NCBI GenBank assembly: GCA_020161845.1
Contig: JAIUNK010000016.1
Span: 29,957-93,956 of the forward strand
Length of the DNA stretch: 64,000 nucleotides
Reading direction: 5' to 3'
DNA from: Actinomycetota bacterium
GTDB taxonomy: Bacteria > Actinomycetota > Actinomycetes > Actinomycetales > Dermatophilaceae
Below, one piece after another: positions 16,266 through 25,504 of the stretch. The stretch's first letter is position 1, and each line of letters starts with the position of its first letter. Under the pieces are notes generated by a model. That model had not been told where the DNA came from and searched no databases. It saw only the letters and a list, made by a program, of their open reading frames with translations. A program made the position numbers and the translations under genes.

Positions 16266-18629
16266 GTGGCTGAGTTCGTGCCGCTGGAGCAGGACAGCTG
16301 GGAAGCGGCGAGCTGGCCGCTGGGCCCGCACACGGAGGGCGAGGTGACCACGTTCGCCGTACATGCCACGAACGCCACCCGCGTCCTGCTGGAGTTCTAC
16401 GACGAACCGGCCGGCGTGGACGCGGTCTTCGACGTGGCCTGCGCGCGGGGCGCGGACGGGGCGTGGCGGGCGAAGGTCGCCGGGGCGGGGCACGGCACGC
16501 TCTACGCCTACCGGTGTTGGGGCCCGAACTGGCCGTACGACGAGTCGTGGTCGCGGGGCGACTCGGGCGCGGGATTCGTGGCGGACATCGCGGAGGGTGG
16601 CGACCGGTTCAACCCGAACAAGGTCCTCTTCGACCCCTACGCCCGGGAGATCACGCACAACGTGCTGGCGGAGTGCGTCGAGGCCTCCGGCGGCGACGCC
16701 AGCGTGTTCGGCACGGGTTGTGCGGTGCACCGCGACCGGCCGCGCCGCGAGCTGGACACCGGCCGGTATGCGCCCAAGGGCATCATCGTCGTCAACCACG
16801 ACCTGGTCGGGGAGCGACCGGCGACGGCGCCGGAGAAGGCCGCCATCTACGAGGCGCACGTCAAGAACCTGTCGATGCACCCGAGCGCGTCGCGCCTGTC
16901 TGAGCTGTTGGGCCACTACCCCGGCTTCGACGATGTGGTCGACGTGCCGGAGAGCCTGCGCGGCACCTACCAGGGTGCGGGGCTGCTCGCGCCGTACCTG
17001 CGCGCGCTGGGGATGACCACGATCGAGCTGTTGCCGGTCCACGAGACCAACACCAGCGAGAAGGCCCAACGGGAGCAGACAGCGAACCACTGGGGTTATC
17101 AGACCCTGTCGTTTTTCGCGCCGAACCGCGACTATGCCTTTGATCGATCGCCCGGCGGGCCAACGGCCGAATTCAAGGCGATGGTCAAGGCGTTCCACGA
17201 TGCGGGGATCGAGGTCTATCTCGACGTCGTCTACAACCACACCGCCGAGGGCGGGCACTGGGAGGGCGACCGGGACAGCACTGGTTTTGTGAGCCTGGGC
17301 GGTTTTGCGACGAGCGACTATTACGTGCTCGACGGCGACGACATGCTCATTGACGGCGCGACCGGATGCTCCAACCAGATGAACGCGTCCAGCCGGGCGA
17401 CGCAGCGGCTGGTGCTGGATTCGTTGGCGTACTACGCCGACGTCATGGGCATCGACGGCTTCCGCTTCGACTTGGCGCCGGTTCTGGGCCGTCGGCCGGC
17501 GGACGCGCCCCGCGACGACTGGGAGCTGCAGCGCCGGTTCTTCCCGGACCACGAGCTGCTGGCCGACATCGCGGACCTGGCCAACGAGCGGCACGTCGAG
17601 GTCATCGCGGAGGCGTGGGACCTGTGGGGTTATGAGGTGGGCAACTTCCCCGAGGGCTGGGGCGAGTGGAATGGGCGCTATCGCGATGAGGTGCGCGACT
17701 TCTGCAAGGGCACCGGCGACGTTGCCCAGTTCATGGACATGCTCAACGGGGATTACGCCCACTTCCACGAAGGCGGCGCCGGCAGCCCGGCCCGGTCCAT
17801 CAACTTCGTCACCGCCCACGACGGTTTCACGATGCTGGACCTGGTCAGCTACAACGACAAGAACAATGACATCGACCCGCCGTTCGGGCCCAGCGACGGT
17901 GGTTGCGATGACAACAAGAGCTGGGACTCCGGCGGCGACCCGGCGCTGGTCCGGCAACGGCTGCGCAATTTCCTGGCGATCCTGTTCCTGTCGAAGGGGG
18001 TGCCGATGATCGTGGCCGGCGACGAGTTCGGCCGCACCCAGAACGGCAACAACAACCCCTGGGCGCTGAACACGATCGGGATGTGGGCCAACTACGCCCA
18101 GGCGGCGACCAACCGGCCGCTGCAGCTGCCCGTCGACCCGGACCACCCGAGCGACTGCGGCATGTATTACGACGTGTTCGGCGAGGCCACCTGCTCGACC
18201 GACATGAACCCGGTGTTCGGGTTCACGACGTACCTGGCGCACCTGCGCCAGCGCAACCGGCTGCTGCGCCCCGACGAGTGGGGCTCGCTGAGCCGGCCGC
18301 GCGGCAAGGCGCCGTTCGAGTTTCGCAACCCGGCCGACACGGACGGGCCCGCCACCGGCGATCAGGCGCTGGCGTTTCGGATCCACGCCGAGGGCGCCAA
18401 GGGCAACCACGGCGACCTGTATGTGCTGATCAACATGTCGCCGGAGTCGGTCGACTTCGTCATCCCACCGCCCGACGAGGACCGCGAGTGGCGCCGCCTC
18501 ATCGACACCTACGCCGCCTTCGAGTGGTGCCACAACTCGTGGCGGCCGGAGGACTCCGAGGTGATCCACGACGCCTACGTCGCGCAGGAGTGGTCGGTCG
18601 CGGTGCTGGAGGCCACCCCGATCCTCTGA
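16266..18629 (+). CDS. glgX: Glycogen debranching enzyme, GlgX/isoamylase type
   Basis: Hydrolyses alpha-1,6 branch points in glycogen or limit dextrins. The 787-aa protein has an N-terminal carbohydrate-binding beta domain, then a GH13 barrel with the conserved regions DVVYNHTAEG, GFRFDLAPVLG (nucleophile Asp), EAWDLWGYEVGNFPEGW (acid Glu) and FVTAHDGFTMLDLVSYNDKNN. The pattern FPEGWGEWNGRYRDEVRDF is a GlgX hallmark. Start chosen at GTG 16266 because GAGGTGGAGG lies just upstream; GTG 16248 is an in-frame alternative that would bury that site. It stands between the CDGSH gene and a cyclase gene on the same strand. No other glycogen genes are in the window. Confidence 0.88.
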   Translation: MAEFVPLEQDSWEAASWPLGPHTEGEVTTFAVHATNATRVLLEFYDEPAGVDAVFDVACARGADGAWRAKVAGAGHGTLYAYRCWGPNWPYDESWSRGDSGAGFVADIAEGGDRFNPNKVLFDPYAREITHNVLAECVEASGGDASVFGTGCAVHRDRPRRELDTGRYAPKGIIVVNHDLVGERPATAPEKAAIYEAHVKNLSMHPSASRLSELLGHYPGFDDVVDVPESLRGTYQGAGLLAPYLRALGMTTIELLPVHETNTSEKAQREQTANHWGYQTLSFFAPNRDYAFDRSPGGPTAEFKAMVKAFHDAGIEVYLDVVYNHTAEGGHWEGDRDSTGFVSLGGFATSDYYVLDGDDMLIDGATGCSNQMNASSRATQRLVLDSLAYYADVMGIDGFRFDLAPVLGRRPADAPRDDWELQRRFFPDHELLADIADLANERHVEVIAEAWDLWGYEVGNFPEGWGEWNGRYRDEVRDFCKGTGDVAQFMDMLNGDYAHFHEGGAGSPARSINFVTAHDGFTMLDLVSYNDKNNDIDPPFGPSDGGCDDNKSWDSGGDPALVRQRLRNFLAILFLSKGVPMIVAGDEFGRTQNGNNNPWALNTIGMWANYAQAATNRPLQLPVDPDHPSDCGMYYDVFGEATCSTDMNPVFGFTTYLAHLRQRNRLLRPDEWGSLSRPRGKAPFEFRNPADTDGPATGDQALAFRIHAEGAKGNHGDLYVLINMSPESVDFVIPPPDEDREWRRLIDTYAAFEWCHNSWRPEDSEVIHDAYVAQEWSVAVLEATPIL

Positions 18630-18661
18630 GCCCCGGCCCGCCTGCTGGCAGGCTCGGGTGC

Positions 18662-19432
18662 ATGGCCACCTTCGTCGACATCTCCGTCCCGCTGCAGTCC
18701 GGCATCGCCTCGGACCCGCCCGGGCATTGCCCGCAGATCACCTACATCGACCATCGGCAATCGGCCAAGGACGTCGTCTCGTTCTTCCCCGGCGCGCGCG
18801 AGGAGGACCTGCCCGACGGTGAGGGCTGGGCCATCGAGAAGATCACCTTGACCACACACGGGGGGACGCACCTCGACGCGCCGTACCACTACGCCACCAC
18901 CATGAACGGCGGCGAACGCGCGATCACCATCGACGAGGTACCGCTGGAATGGTGCTTCCAGCCCGGGGTGAAGCTTGACTTCCGGGGGCTACCGGACGGG
19001 TACGTCGTGACCGCCGCCGACGTCGCAGCCGAGCTGGAGCGCATCGGGCACGAGCTGGCGCCGTTGGAGATCGTCGTGGTGAACACCGCGGCGGGGGTGC
19101 GCTACGGCGAGGCGGACTACGTGTCGCGCGGTTGCGGGATGGGCGCTGAGGCGACGCTCTATCTGCTGGAGCGCGGGGTCCGGGTCACCGGCACGGACGC
19201 CTGGAGCTGGGACGCGCCGTTCTCGTACACGGCGGCGCGGTACGCGCAGTCCGGGGACGCCTCGATCATCTGGGAGGGCCATAAGGCCTCGCGCCAGGTC
19301 GGCTACTGCCATCTGGAGAAGCTGCACAACCTCGAGGCGCTGCCCGCCGACGGGTTCACGGTGGCGTGCTTCCCGATGAAGATCCACGCGGCGAGCGCCG
19401 GCTGGACCCGCGCGGTCGCCATCCTGCCCTGA
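18662..19432 (+). CDS. Cyclase family protein (kynurenine formamidase-like fold)
   Basis: The 256-aa protein carries the metal-binding motif HGGTHLDAPYHY, which defines the cyclase/kynurenine formamidase-like family (PF04199), and later conserved segments GVRVTGTDAWSWD and CHLEKLHNLEALP. Members hydrolyse amides or lactones using a divalent metal. The substrate cannot be told from sequence, and no tryptophan catabolism genes are adjacent. ATG 18662 starts 33 nt after glgX; a CAGGCT hexamer lies 7 nt upstream, close to the leaderless pattern of other genes here. A strong hairpin follows the stop. Confidence 0.8.
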   Translation: MATFVDISVPLQSGIASDPPGHCPQITYIDHRQSAKDVVSFFPGAREEDLPDGEGWAIEKITLTTHGGTHLDAPYHYATTMNGGERAITIDEVPLEWCFQPGVKLDFRGLPDGYVVTAADVAAELERIGHELAPLEIVVVNTAAGVRYGEADYVSRGCGMGAEATLYLLERGVRVTGTDAWSWDAPFSYTAARYAQSGDASIIWEGHKASRQVGYCHLEKLHNLEALPADGFTVACFPMKIHAASAGWTRAVAILP

Positions 19433-19455
19433 CAGCCGCCCAGCCGCGCCCCTGC

Positions 19456-19515
19456 CGACCGTTCACCGCACCCCTCTTCATACCGTGGTATGAGGAGCCG
19501 GGCGACGAACGGTCG
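19456..19515. terminator. Bidirectional terminator-like hairpin, 60 nt
   Basis: Outer arms CGACCGTTC (19456-19464) and its exact complement (19507-19515) enclose an 11-bp inner stem (19474-19484 with 19487-19497, one mismatch) and a 2-nt loop. It fills the gap between the convergent cyclase and acyl-CoA synthetase-like genes, so it can stop transcription from both sides. Confidence 0.7.
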
Positions 19516-19543
19516 GGCGCCTGGGTCGGCAGCGTGCGGGGGG

Positions 19544-21211
19544 TCAGTTCTTGAGGGTCGGTACGCAGCTGGGGAGGGCGGCCCGATCCAGGGAGCCGTC
19601 GGCCCGGCGGGGGAGCGCCTCGACGAAGGTCACCGAGCGCAGGAACTTGTACTTGGCCACCCGCGACGACACGTGCTTGAGCATCTCGATCGGCGTGGCC
19701 TTGGCGCCCGGGTGCAGCACGATCACGGCGTACGGCGCCTCGTCACCCGACCCGTCCCGCAGGTCCACCCCGAACACCCCGGCATCGGCGACCGACGGAT
19801 GCGTGCGCAGCACGTCCTCCAACTCCGCCGGCGGCACCTGGAAGCCCTTGGCCTTGATCAGCTCCTTGCACCGGCCGACCGTCCAGGTGACCCCCTCGGC
19901 GGTGACCTGCACCAGGTCGCCGGTGTGCAGCCAGCCGTCGGGGTCCAGGATGCGGGCGGTCTCCTCCGGCAGGTCCAGATAGCCGCTCATCACGTTCGGG
20001 CCGCGGACCAGCATCTCCCCGGTCGCGCTGCGGCCCTGCGCCGGGATGTCCAGGTCGGCGCCGGTCAGCGGGTCCACGATCCGCATCTCGATGTTCGGGA
20101 TGGGCGCGCCGATCGCCGAGTGCGGGATGTCCGGCCGGTCCAGCGGCGTGACGTGGGTGACCGGGGACAGCTCGGTCATGCCGTAGCCCTGCGCCAGCGT
20201 GCACCCCAACCGCCGCGCCACCGCGGCGCCCACCTCGTCGGTGAGCGGGGCGGCCCCACAGATCATGAACTCCAGGCTGGACAGGTCGAACTGCTCCACG
20301 TCCGGGGCGGCGGCCAGCAGTTTGGCCACCAGCGGCACGATCGTCACCATCGTCGCGCGGTAGGTCTGGATCGCCGACAGCATCCCGATGAGGTCGAACT
20401 GCGGCATCGTCACGAGTTCGTAGCGGCCGGCCAACGCGCAGTTCATCGTGACGGTCAGCGCGTAGACGTGACTGAACGGCAGGAACGTCAAAAAGACGTG
20501 CTGGGACCGGCGCTGGTTGATGACCGGGGTGATCTGGGCCAGGTTCGCGACGAGGTTGCGGTGGGTGAGGGCGACCGGCTTCATCAGGCCGCCGATGCCC
20601 GACGACAGGGGTACGCAGGCGACGTGGCTGGCCGGGTCGATCGCGACGTCCGGCGGGGCGTCGGGGCAGGCGAGCAGCTGCGCGTACGACGTGTGCCCGG
20701 CGGCCACGGCCGCATCGTGGGCCGCCCCGACCTCGCTGGGATGGCCGAGCGAACCCGCCGCGCTGCCGCCGCCGACCACGATGACCCGGTCGGGGCTCCA
20801 GCCGAGCTGGGCGGCGGCCGCGGCCACGGCGGGCAAGGCGACGGGGTGGGCGATGGCATACCGGGCCCGGGACACCGTCAGCTGATGGGCGACCTCACCG
20901 GCGGTGTACTGGACGTTCATCGGCGACGCCGCGGCACCGCAGCGCACCACGCCGTGGAAGGCGCTGACGTAGTCGGGCGAGGTGGGCAGGCCGAGGGCCA
21001 CCGAGTCGCCGGGGCCCACCCCATGGGCGCCGAGCCAGGCGGCGACCGCGTCGACCTGCGCGCGGAGCTGCGCAAAGGTCAGGGCCTCGCCCGAGGCGGC
21101 AACCCGCACCGCGACGCGACCGAGATCGGACTCCGTGAGCTGGGCGAAGATCGCGTCATAGAGGCTCTGCTGCGGGATCTCGACGTCGGGCAGGGGGCCG
21201 CGGATGGCCAT
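19544..21211 (-). CDS. Acyl-CoA synthetase homologue with altered catalytic motifs
   Basis: The 555-aa protein aligns over its full length with 4-coumarate/acyl-CoA ligases: QGYGMTELSPVTH at 341-353, GDLVQV at 431, and the linker KELIKAKGFQVPPAELE at 449-465. Key residues differ. The P-loop reads SSGIGGLMKPV (203-213) where the family has SSGTTGLPKGV. The hinge Asp is Gly446 (VGRCKE). The C-terminal catalytic Lys region reads DGSLDRAAL, with Ser540 where the family has Lys. The frame is intact and codon use is normal, so it is not decaying visibly. It may be an inactive or repurposed adenylate-forming protein. Start ATG 21211; transcription diverges from the SGNH hydrolase. Confidence 0.8.
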   Translation of the reverse strand: MAIRGPLPDVEIPQQSLYDAIFAQLTESDLGRVAVRVAASGEALTFAQLRAQVDAVAAWLGAHGVGPGDSVALGLPTSPDYVSAFHGVVRCGAAASPMNVQYTAGEVAHQLTVSRARYAIAHPVALPAVAAAAAQLGWSPDRVIVVGGGSAAGSLGHPSEVGAAHDAAVAAGHTSYAQLLACPDAPPDVAIDPASHVACVPLSSGIGGLMKPVALTHRNLVANLAQITPVINQRRSQHVFLTFLPFSHVYALTVTMNCALAGRYELVTMPQFDLIGMLSAIQTYRATMVTIVPLVAKLLAAAPDVEQFDLSSLEFMICGAAPLTDEVGAAVARRLGCTLAQGYGMTELSPVTHVTPLDRPDIPHSAIGAPIPNIEMRIVDPLTGADLDIPAQGRSATGEMLVRGPNVMSGYLDLPEETARILDPDGWLHTGDLVQVTAEGVTWTVGRCKELIKAKGFQVPPAELEDVLRTHPSVADAGVFGVDLRDGSGDEAPYAVIVLHPGAKATPIEMLKHVSSRVAKYKFLRSVTFVEALPRRADGSLDRAALPSCVPTLKN

Positions 21212-21323
21212 GACGCGTCCTTCGGTGTCGGTGAGCGCCGCGTCCTCGCGGCCGAGTCGAACCTACCGCTGCGGGCCCGCCCTGCCCCGGGTCGTCTTGC
21301 GTTCGAGTGGGTAGTTTTCCCCC

Positions 21324-22052
21324 ATGGACCCTTCTGCCACCTCCGGTGCAGCTGTTCCCGCCACCAGCGGCGCAGCCGTTCCCGCCACCAGCGGCGCACC
21401 TGCCGTGAACCCGCGCACGGGCACCGCGACCGACGCACTGCGGCGCATCTTGGCCTCGGGCCCGGTGCGATGGCTGCTGGCAGGCGACTCGATCACCTCG
21501 GGCTGGGGCCTGCGCAATCCGGACCAGGGATACGCGGGGCTGTTCGCGACGCACCTGGCGCACGAGGCCGGGGACCTGCGGGCCGCCGACGTGGTCGACA
21601 ACAGCGGCGTGCCGGGCGCCACGGTGGGCGAGACGCTGTGGGACTTCGATGAGCGGGTGCTGGGATACAACGCCCAGGTCGTCTCGATCCTGTTGGGCAT
21701 GAACGACGCCGGCTGGGGTGCCGGCGGTCTGGGCCAGTTCGCCGACGGGATGGCCGAACTCGTCGACCAGGTGCAGGCGCTGGGGGCCCAGGTGGTGCTG
21801 CACACGCCGTACCCGGTCGGCCCCGGCGACGACAGTCACGACGCGCTGCCGGCGTATTGCGACGTGATCCGCGAACTCGCCGCCCGCCAGTGGCTGCCGC
21901 TGGTCGATCATGCGGCGCACTGGGCGACGCTGGCCCCCGCCGAGACCGCGCCCTGGTACCTCGACCCCTGGCACCTGCGCGAACGCGGGCACGCCGAGTT
22001 GGCCCGGGTGATGATCGACACGCTGCTTCCGCCGCGGGATGGGCTCGGCTGA
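21324..22052 (+). CDS. SGNH/GDSL-family hydrolase
   Basis: The 242-aa protein has block I GDSITSGWG with nucleophile Ser56, a Gly-containing block II region (NSGVPGATVGE), block III GMNDAGW, and block V DPWHLRERGH with the Asp-His pair. These are the four conserved blocks of SGNH esterases/lipases. The first 30 residues are low complexity with a repeated SGAAVPAT and no clear signal peptide. TAGTTT lies exactly 6 nt before ATG 21324, supporting a leaderless start. The substrate is unknown. It diverges from the acyl-CoA synthetase homologue and is followed by the Mn2+ riboswitch. Confidence 0.8.
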   Translation: MDPSATSGAAVPATSGAAVPATSGAPAVNPRTGTATDALRRILASGPVRWLLAGDSITSGWGLRNPDQGYAGLFATHLAHEAGDLRAADVVDNSGVPGATVGETLWDFDERVLGYNAQVVSILLGMNDAGWGAGGLGQFADGMAELVDQVQALGAQVVLHTPYPVGPGDDSHDALPAYCDVIRELAARQWLPLVDHAAHWATLAPAETAPWYLDPWHLRERGHAELARVMIDTLLPPRDGLG

Positions 22053-22084
22053 GGTTTGCCTCACCGAAGTTGCGTCGGCTAGCC

Positions 22085-22200
22085 TCGAGGGCGAGGGGAG
22101 TACTTCCCAAGCCTGCTTCGGTCACTACGGCGCCATCGACGGCCGCCTCGGAGCAGCGCCGCCCAGCCCAGCGCGGGTGGCGAAGGAGACCTCGGACCAT
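22085..22200 (+). ncRNA. Mn2+-sensing yybP-ykoY riboswitch
   Basis: The leader of the terC gene contains the conserved GGGGAGTA box (22095-22102), an internal GTCACTAC segment (22121-22128) and a late GGAGACC box (22185-22191). The P1 stem pairs CGAGG (22092-22096) with CCTCG (22190-22194), directly flanking the two boxes as in the yybP-ykoY consensus. The class is known to sense Mn2+ and to sit upstream of Mn efflux genes including terC/alx. A ribosome binding site (AGGAG, 22210) lies just after it. Boundaries are approximate; the middle helices were not modelled. Confidence 0.75.
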
Positions 22201-22221
22201 TGACGTCCTAGGAGTTCCCTC

Positions 22222-23229
22222 GTGCCCATCGGTAGCCCCACGCTCTGGCTGGTGACCATCGCCGGCGTGCTCGCCCTGTTCGTGCTCGACTTCCTCATCA
22301 CCCGACGCCCGCACGCCGTCTCGATGCGCGAGGCCATCGGGTGGTCGGTGTTCTATGTGGCCATCCCGGTGGCCTTCGGTGCCTGGCTCTGGCGGGCCTA
22401 AGGTTCGGAGATCGGCCTGCAGTTCTCCGCCGGCTATCTGGTCGAGAAGTCGTTGTCGGTCGACAATCTCTTCGTCTTCATGCTGCTCCTGGGTGCCTTC
22501 GCGGTGCCCCGCGAACTCCAGCAGCGGGTGCTGCTCATCGGGGTGGCCGGGGCGCTGGTACTGCGGGCGATCTTCATCGCCGTCGGCGCCCAGCTCATCG
22601 CCAATTTCACCTGGGCCTTCCTGCTGTTCGGCGCGATTCTGCTGGCCACCGCGGTGAAAGTGCTGCGCGACGCGATGGCCCCGGCCGACCACAGCATCGA
22701 CGTGGCACAGCTTCGTTCGGTGCGCATCCTGCGCCGGTTCTCACCGGTCACCGACGGCTACCACGGGCCCCGCCTCTCGGTTCAGGACGGCGGGCGCCGA
22801 GCGCTCACCCCGATGGCGCTGGTCATCGTCGCGATTCTCGGCACGGACGTGGTGTTCGCGATCGACTCGATTCCGGCGGTCTACGGCATCACCGGGGACC
22901 CTTACCTGGTCTTCGTGACGAACGCGTTCGCGCTGCTGGGGCTGCGTGCCCTGTACTTCGTGCTCGAGGGCGCCCTCAAGCACCTGGCCCACCTCGGCTA
23001 TGGCCTGGCCGCGATCCTGGGCTTCATCGGCGTGAAGCTGGTGCTGCACTGGGCCAGCGGGATCTGGGCCGGCCTGCCGCACATCCCGACGCTGGCCTCG
23101 CTGGGGGTGATTGTCGGCATCCTGACCGTCACCGTGGTGACCAGCCTGCTCGCCGCCCGCCGCGAGCAGGCGTCGCGGGAGCGGGCCGCCGCCGAGGCCC
23201 GGCCGCCCGTGGGTGCCGACGAGCGCTGA
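22222..23229 (+). pseudogene. TerC-family Mn2+ exporter gene interrupted by in-frame TAA
   Basis: Reading from GTG 22222 (AGGAG 7 nt upstream) gives a TerC protein: an N-terminal TM segment, VLFV-like LFVLDFLITRR, then YLVEKSLSVDNLFVFMLLL and later LGTDVVFAIDSIPAVYGIT, the acidic motifs of TerC. Codon 60 (22399-22401) is TAA, in frame, between WLWRA and GSEIGLQFSAGYLVEK. Both sides are in the same frame and fully conserved, so a single base differs from an intact 335-residue protein; Tyr (TAC/TAT) at that site would restore it. Either the gene carries a nonsense mutation or there is a sequencing error. TerC/Alx proteins export Mn2+, which fits the riboswitch. An internal start at ATG 22453 would yield only the C-terminal 258 residues. 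Confidence 0.8.
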
Positions 23230-23236
23230 GGCCCGA

Positions 23237-24727
23237 TCACAGCGCGAGGCCGACGTACTTGGTCTCCAGGTATTCCTCGATCCCCTCGGCGCCACCCTCC
23301 CGGCCGAAACCCGAGGCCTTGACCCCGCCGAACGGCGCGGCGGCGTTGCTGAGCAGGCCCTGGTTGACGGCGACCATGCCGTAGGCCAGCGCCTCGCTGA
23401 CGCGCACGGCGCGGCTGAGGTCGCGGGTGAAGAGGTACGCCGCGAGCCCGTACTCCGTGTCGTTCGCCGCCCGCACCACGGCGTCCTCGTCGGTGAACGT
23501 CTGGATGGCCGCCACCGGCCCGAAGATCTCCGACCCGACCAGCTCGGCGTCGGCCGGCACGTCGGTCAGCACCGTGGGCGCGAAGAAGTGGCCGGGTCCG
23601 GGGGTGGCCTCACCGCCGCAGGTGATTCGCGCCCCGCGGCGTACGGCGTCCGCCACCAGCCCCCCGACGTCCCGCGCCGCGGCGGCCGTCACGAGCGGGC
23701 CGACCTGGCTGCCCTCGGCGAGGCCGTGCCCGAGGACCAGCCCGCCCATCCGCTCGCCGAGTCTCGCGGCGAACTCCGCCGCCACGTCGGCGTGCACGAA
23801 CAGCCGGTTGGCCGCGGTGCACGCCTCGCCCATGTTGCGCATCTTGGCGACCATCGCGCCCTCCACGGCCCGGTCGAGGTCGGCGTCGGGGAAGACGACG
23901 AACGGGGCGTTGCCGCCCAGCTCCATCGAGACCCGCAGCAGCCGCTGCGCGGACTGCTCGACCAGGGCGCGCCCCACGGCGGTGGACCCGGTGAAGGTGA
24001 TCTTGCGGGTCCGCGGGTCGCGGATCAGCGGCTCCATGACGGCGCCGGTGCGGGATGTCGTGACCAGGTTGACGACGCCCGCGGGGACGCCGACCTCGCG
24101 CAGCAGGTCGACGAAGGCCAGCATCGTCAGCGGGGTGAGCCCGGCCGGCTTGACCACGGCGGTGCAGCCGGCGGCCAGCGCGGGCCCCAGCTTGCGGGTC
24201 GCCATCGCCAGCGGGAAGTTCCACGGGGTGATCATCAGCGTCGGCCCGACCGGCTGCCGCATGGTGAGCAGGCGGCTCGCCCCGTTCGGAGCCACGGTGT
24301 AGCTGCCCCGGATCCGCACGGCCTCCTCGGCGAACCAGCGCAGGAAGTCCGCGCCGTAGGCGACCTCCCCCTGGGATTCGGCCAGCGGCTTGCCCATCTC
24401 CAGCGACATCAGCCGCGCGAAGTCGTCGGCGCGCGCGGTGACCAGCTCGAATGCCGCGCGGAGCAGTTCGCTGCGCTCCCGCGGCGGGGTGGCGGCCCAG
24501 TCGGCCTGGGCGTCCGCGGCGGCGGTCAGTGCCGCCAGGCCGTCCTCGGGGGTGGCGTCCGCGACCTGCGCCAGCTCTTGCTCGGACGCCGGGTCCTCGA
24601 CCGCGAAGGTCGCCCCGCCGGTCGCCTCGCGCCAGCCGCCCGCGACGTACAGGCCCTTCGGCACCCGATCGAGCAGGGCCCGGTCGGCATCGTTCAGGGG
24701 GTAGGTGAGCGGGGTCTGCGTGGTCAT
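23237..24727 (-). CDS. gabD: NAD(P)-dependent succinate-semialdehyde dehydrogenase
   Basis: Oxidises succinate semialdehyde to succinate, as in the GABA shunt. The 496-aa aldehyde dehydrogenase has Asn170 (TPWNFPL), Glu269 (VSMELGGNAPF) and the catalytic Cys303 (GEACTAANR), with the C-terminal GGVKASGFGREGG typical of GabD-like members. The family also contains other semialdehyde dehydrogenases, so the substrate is a family-level assignment; no GABA transaminase is adjacent. ATG 24727 is preceded by GGGAGGACGCC. It is convergent with terC, with an 7-nt gap, and lies downstream of aroQ on the same strand. Confidence 0.85.
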   Translation of the reverse strand: MTTQTPLTYPLNDADRALLDRVPKGLYVAGGWREATGGATFAVEDPASEQELAQVADATPEDGLAALTAAADAQADWAATPPRERSELLRAAFELVTARADDFARLMSLEMGKPLAESQGEVAYGADFLRWFAEEAVRIRGSYTVAPNGASRLLTMRQPVGPTLMITPWNFPLAMATRKLGPALAAGCTAVVKPAGLTPLTMLAFVDLLREVGVPAGVVNLVTTSRTGAVMEPLIRDPRTRKITFTGSTAVGRALVEQSAQRLLRVSMELGGNAPFVVFPDADLDRAVEGAMVAKMRNMGEACTAANRLFVHADVAAEFAARLGERMGGLVLGHGLAEGSQVGPLVTAAAARDVGGLVADAVRRGARITCGGEATPGPGHFFAPTVLTDVPADAELVGSEIFGPVAAIQTFTDEDAVVRAANDTEYGLAAYLFTRDLSRAVRVSEALAYGMVAVNQGLLSNAAAPFGGVKASGFGREGGAEGIEEYLETKYVGLAL

Positions 24728-24791
24728 GGCGTCCTCCCGGGTCGGTGGGCGCCAGCGTAATCAGCCGCGGGGACCGTCGCCGCCGGGGGCG

Positions 24792-25253
24792 TCAGGCCTC
24801 GAGCACGCCGCGGGTGGCGGCGGTGAGCGTGGCCAGGCGCTCGACGGCGAATGCGTAGCCCTGGATGCCGCAGCCCACGATGACCCCGCTGGCGATCGCC
24901 GACAGATAGGAGCGGTGCCGGAACTCCTCGCGGGCGTGCACATTGCTCAGGTGCACCTCGATCAGCGGCGCCTCGACCGTGGCGAGCGCGTCGCGCAGGG
25001 CGATCGAGGTGTGCGTGAAGGCCCCGGCGTTGACGATGAATCCGGCTGCCGCCGTGCGCATCTCGTGGACGGCGTCGATGAGGACGCCCTCGTGGTTGCT
25101 CTGCATGCACCGTACGTCGAGGCCGTGCCGGGCCGCGGTACGCCGGCAGAGGTCCTCGACGTCGGCCAGGGTGTCCGTCCCATAGATGAGCGGCTCCCGC
25201 TGTCCGAGGAGGTTGAGATTCGGCCCGTTCAGCACGGCGATATAGCTGGTCAC
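24792..25253 (-). CDS. aroQ: Type II 3-dehydroquinate dehydratase
   Basis: Converts 3-dehydroquinate to 3-dehydroshikimate in the shikimate or quinate pathway. The 153-aa length and motifs fit type II enzymes: VLNGPNLNLLGQREPLIYG with the catalytic Arg and Tyr, QSNHEGVLID, NAGAFTHTSIALRDAL and EVHLSNVHAREEFRHRS, with the catalytic His. The GTG start follows GAGGAGCAGAC. It lies 64 nt upstream of gabD on the same strand, so co-transcription is possible. No other shikimate genes are present here, so a catabolic (quinate) role cannot be excluded. Confidence 0.94.
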   Translation of the reverse strand: MTSYIAVLNGPNLNLLGQREPLIYGTDTLADVEDLCRRTAARHGLDVRCMQSNHEGVLIDAVHEMRTAAAGFIVNAGAFTHTSIALRDALATVEAPLIEVHLSNVHAREEFRHRSYLSAIASGVIVGCGIQGYAFAVERLATLTAATRGVLEA

Positions 25254-25504
25254 GTCTGCTCCTCGAGGTGGATTTGGACGGTACCTGGTGCGTCGCTGCG
25301 CTGTCGAGCGGGCTTGGGTCGAGCGGACTCTCGGACTCTGGCCGAGCGGGCTCTGGCGGTGTGCTGGCCACGCCGGGTCAGATCGCCGCTGCGGTCGCGG
25401 CGGTTCTCCACAGGCGGGCTGCGGACGTCGGCGGCGCGACCACCCGACGCCATACGCTCTGCGGCAGGCGTCAGGGGACGCCCGGGATCAGGGGGAGTTG
25501 CCGC

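Noticed and set aside
15660-18569. Very long open frame on the minus strand across glgX and its neighbour
   Set aside because: It is antisense to genes with clear family motifs. Such frames arise when high GC in third positions removes stop codons from the opposite strand, and its sequence is Arg/Val/Gly/His-rich without recognisable domains.
22399-22401. Recoding of the terC stop as an amino acid
   Set aside because: TAA is not a known selenocysteine or pyrrolysine codon, and no recoding signal is visible.
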